In this document: piece after piece, positions 23,599 through 24,141 of the stretch
How the letters are laid out: each line of letters opens with the position of its first letter
Numbering within the stretch: position 1 is the first letter of the stretch
From: an uncultured Acidimicrobiaceae bacterium
GTDB lineage: Bacteria; Actinomycetota; Acidimicrobiia; Acidimicrobiales; Bog-793
Assembly: GCA_903907185.1 (NCBI GenBank)
Contig: CAIVND010000081.1
Location: 1 to 24,141 of the forward strand
Direction of reading: 5' to 3'
Length of the DNA: 24,141 nucleotides
Notes under the pieces: generated by a model
Databases searched by the model: none
What the model saw: only the letters and a program-made list of their open reading frames with translations
Told to the model about the DNA's origin: nothing
Made by a program: the position numbers and the translations under genes

Positions 23599-24141
23599 CT
23601 AGCCTCGGCCTGTTAGTTTCAGGCCCTTCTCAAGTCCAGCAAAGGTCCGGACCGGCGCGGGCATGAGAAGTCGGTAGCCCTCTTCAACGACTCGCTCAAC
23701 ATTTTCTGCGCTGACATGCGGATGGCCAACCGGAACGTTATACCGAGCGGCGACCTCGCGAACTCTGGCCATATGTTCGAGAACAGTTGGGTGTTCATAC
23801 TGGCGTGGGAAGCCGAGCTCTTGGCTGAGATCGCCCTCTCCGATGAGTAGGGCTCCAATGCCTGGAACCTCGCTCAACATGGCATCGAGGTTTTCTATTC
23901 CTGCAACGTCTTCGATCATCAAGATGACAAGGATCTCACCGTCGGGGTTGAGCGGCCAGACATCTGCCCGTTGGTAATACTCCTGCTGAGATATCCCCCA
24001 ATAGCGACAGGCGGAGGTCGGTCCGTCGCCACGGAGCCCCTCAGGCTGATAGAGCGGAGCGTCAGGAAGTCGTGGATAGCGACATGCTGCGACCGCGTTC
24101 CTCGCCTCGTCGACGGTGGAGATATGCGGCCAGACAATCCC
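23599..24141 (-). CDS. HpcH/HpaI aldolase family protein (5' end outside window)
   Basis: The C-terminal 180 residues of a TIM-barrel class II pyruvate-dependent aldolase; the start lies beyond 24141. Members cleave 4-hydroxy-2-oxo acids to pyruvate or oxaloacetate plus an aldehyde, the last step of several aromatic pathways. The frame is intact to the edge: WPHISTVDEARNAVAACRYP, WGISQQEYYQRADVWPLNPD, the metal-binding Glu in LMIEDVAGIENLDAML and Asp in GEGDLSQELGFP, then a Pro/His-rich PVGHPHVSAENV. It converges with the FAH-family gene, whose products can feed such an aldolase in the homoprotocatechuate route. The substrate is not established. Confidence 0.9.
   Translation of the reverse strand, partial: GIVWPHISTVDEARNAVAACRYPRLPDAPLYQPEGLRGDGPTSACRYWGISQQEYYQRADVWPLNPDGEILVILMIEDVAGIENLDAMLSEVPGIGALLIGEGDLSQELGFPRQYEHPTVLEHMARVREVAARYNVPVGHPHVSAENVERVVEEGYRLLMPAPVRTFAGLEKGLKLTGRG

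Noticed and set aside
1..24141. CRISPR arrays, tRNA/rRNA genes, insertion sequences, phage or defence islands
   Set aside because: No regularly spaced repeats, cloverleaf sequences, transposase or integrase motifs, or known defence-domain genes were seen on either strand.

Overview
The window reads as chromosomal DNA from a free-living heterotrophic actinobacterium, probably of the Acidimicrobiia type. This rests on a mycobacterial-style left-handed beta-helix DapD, threonine-rich low-complexity stretches on two exported cell-wall proteins, several GTG/TTG starts behind good Shine-Dalgarno sequences, and moderately GC-rich codon use judged by eye. The lineage is an inference; no rRNA or marker tree is available here. 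I see no rRNA, tRNA, CRISPR array, IS element or phage gene.

Layout. Positions 1-203 hold the 3' end of an unrecognised plus-strand gene, closed by a very strong hairpin terminator (237-268). Positions 332-6924 are a minus-strand metabolic block, read from right to left: a trans-aconitate methyltransferase-like SAM enzyme, an aldo/keto reductase lacking the usual catalytic His, glucose-6-phosphate dehydrogenase (zwf), a crotonase-fold isomerase of PaaG type, and a fused ADP-forming acyl-CoA synthetase whose start overlaps the crotonase stop. An amidohydrolase_2 enzyme follows on the plus strand (7227-8258).

Positions 8314-18595 mix cell-envelope and other genes in alternating orientations. 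They include an L,D-transpeptidase with a small secreted-protein candidate just downstream, an S11 D,D-carboxypeptidase, an orphan ParA ATPase, an AqpZ-like aquaporin preceded by two hairpins, a class II aldolase, a decayed coding remnant, dapD (diaminopimelate synthesis), an S4-domain protein translationally linked to a PNPOx-like flavoprotein, and a coiled-coil LytM/M23 protein with altered zinc ligands. Four of these act on meso-DAP peptidoglycan: its precursor, D,D-trimming, L,D-cross-linking, and hydrolysis or hydrolase activation.

Positions 18648-24141 look catabolic: a Rieske non-heme iron oxygenase, a DHA2-type MFS transporter, a VC0807-like membrane protein, a fumarylacetoacetate-hydrolase-family enzyme and a 5'-truncated HpcH/HpaI aldolase. 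Rieske oxygenase, FAH enzyme and HpaI aldolase are typical of aromatic ring-cleavage pathways, so uptake and degradation of an aromatic or related carboxylated compound is the likely theme. The substrate cannot be read from the sequence.

I do not see a convincing undescribed multi-gene system. The observations most worth checking are the altered active sites (M23, aldo/keto reductase), the tandem hairpins before the aquaporin gene, the decayed gene before dapD and the small secreted ORF after the L,D-transpeptidase.
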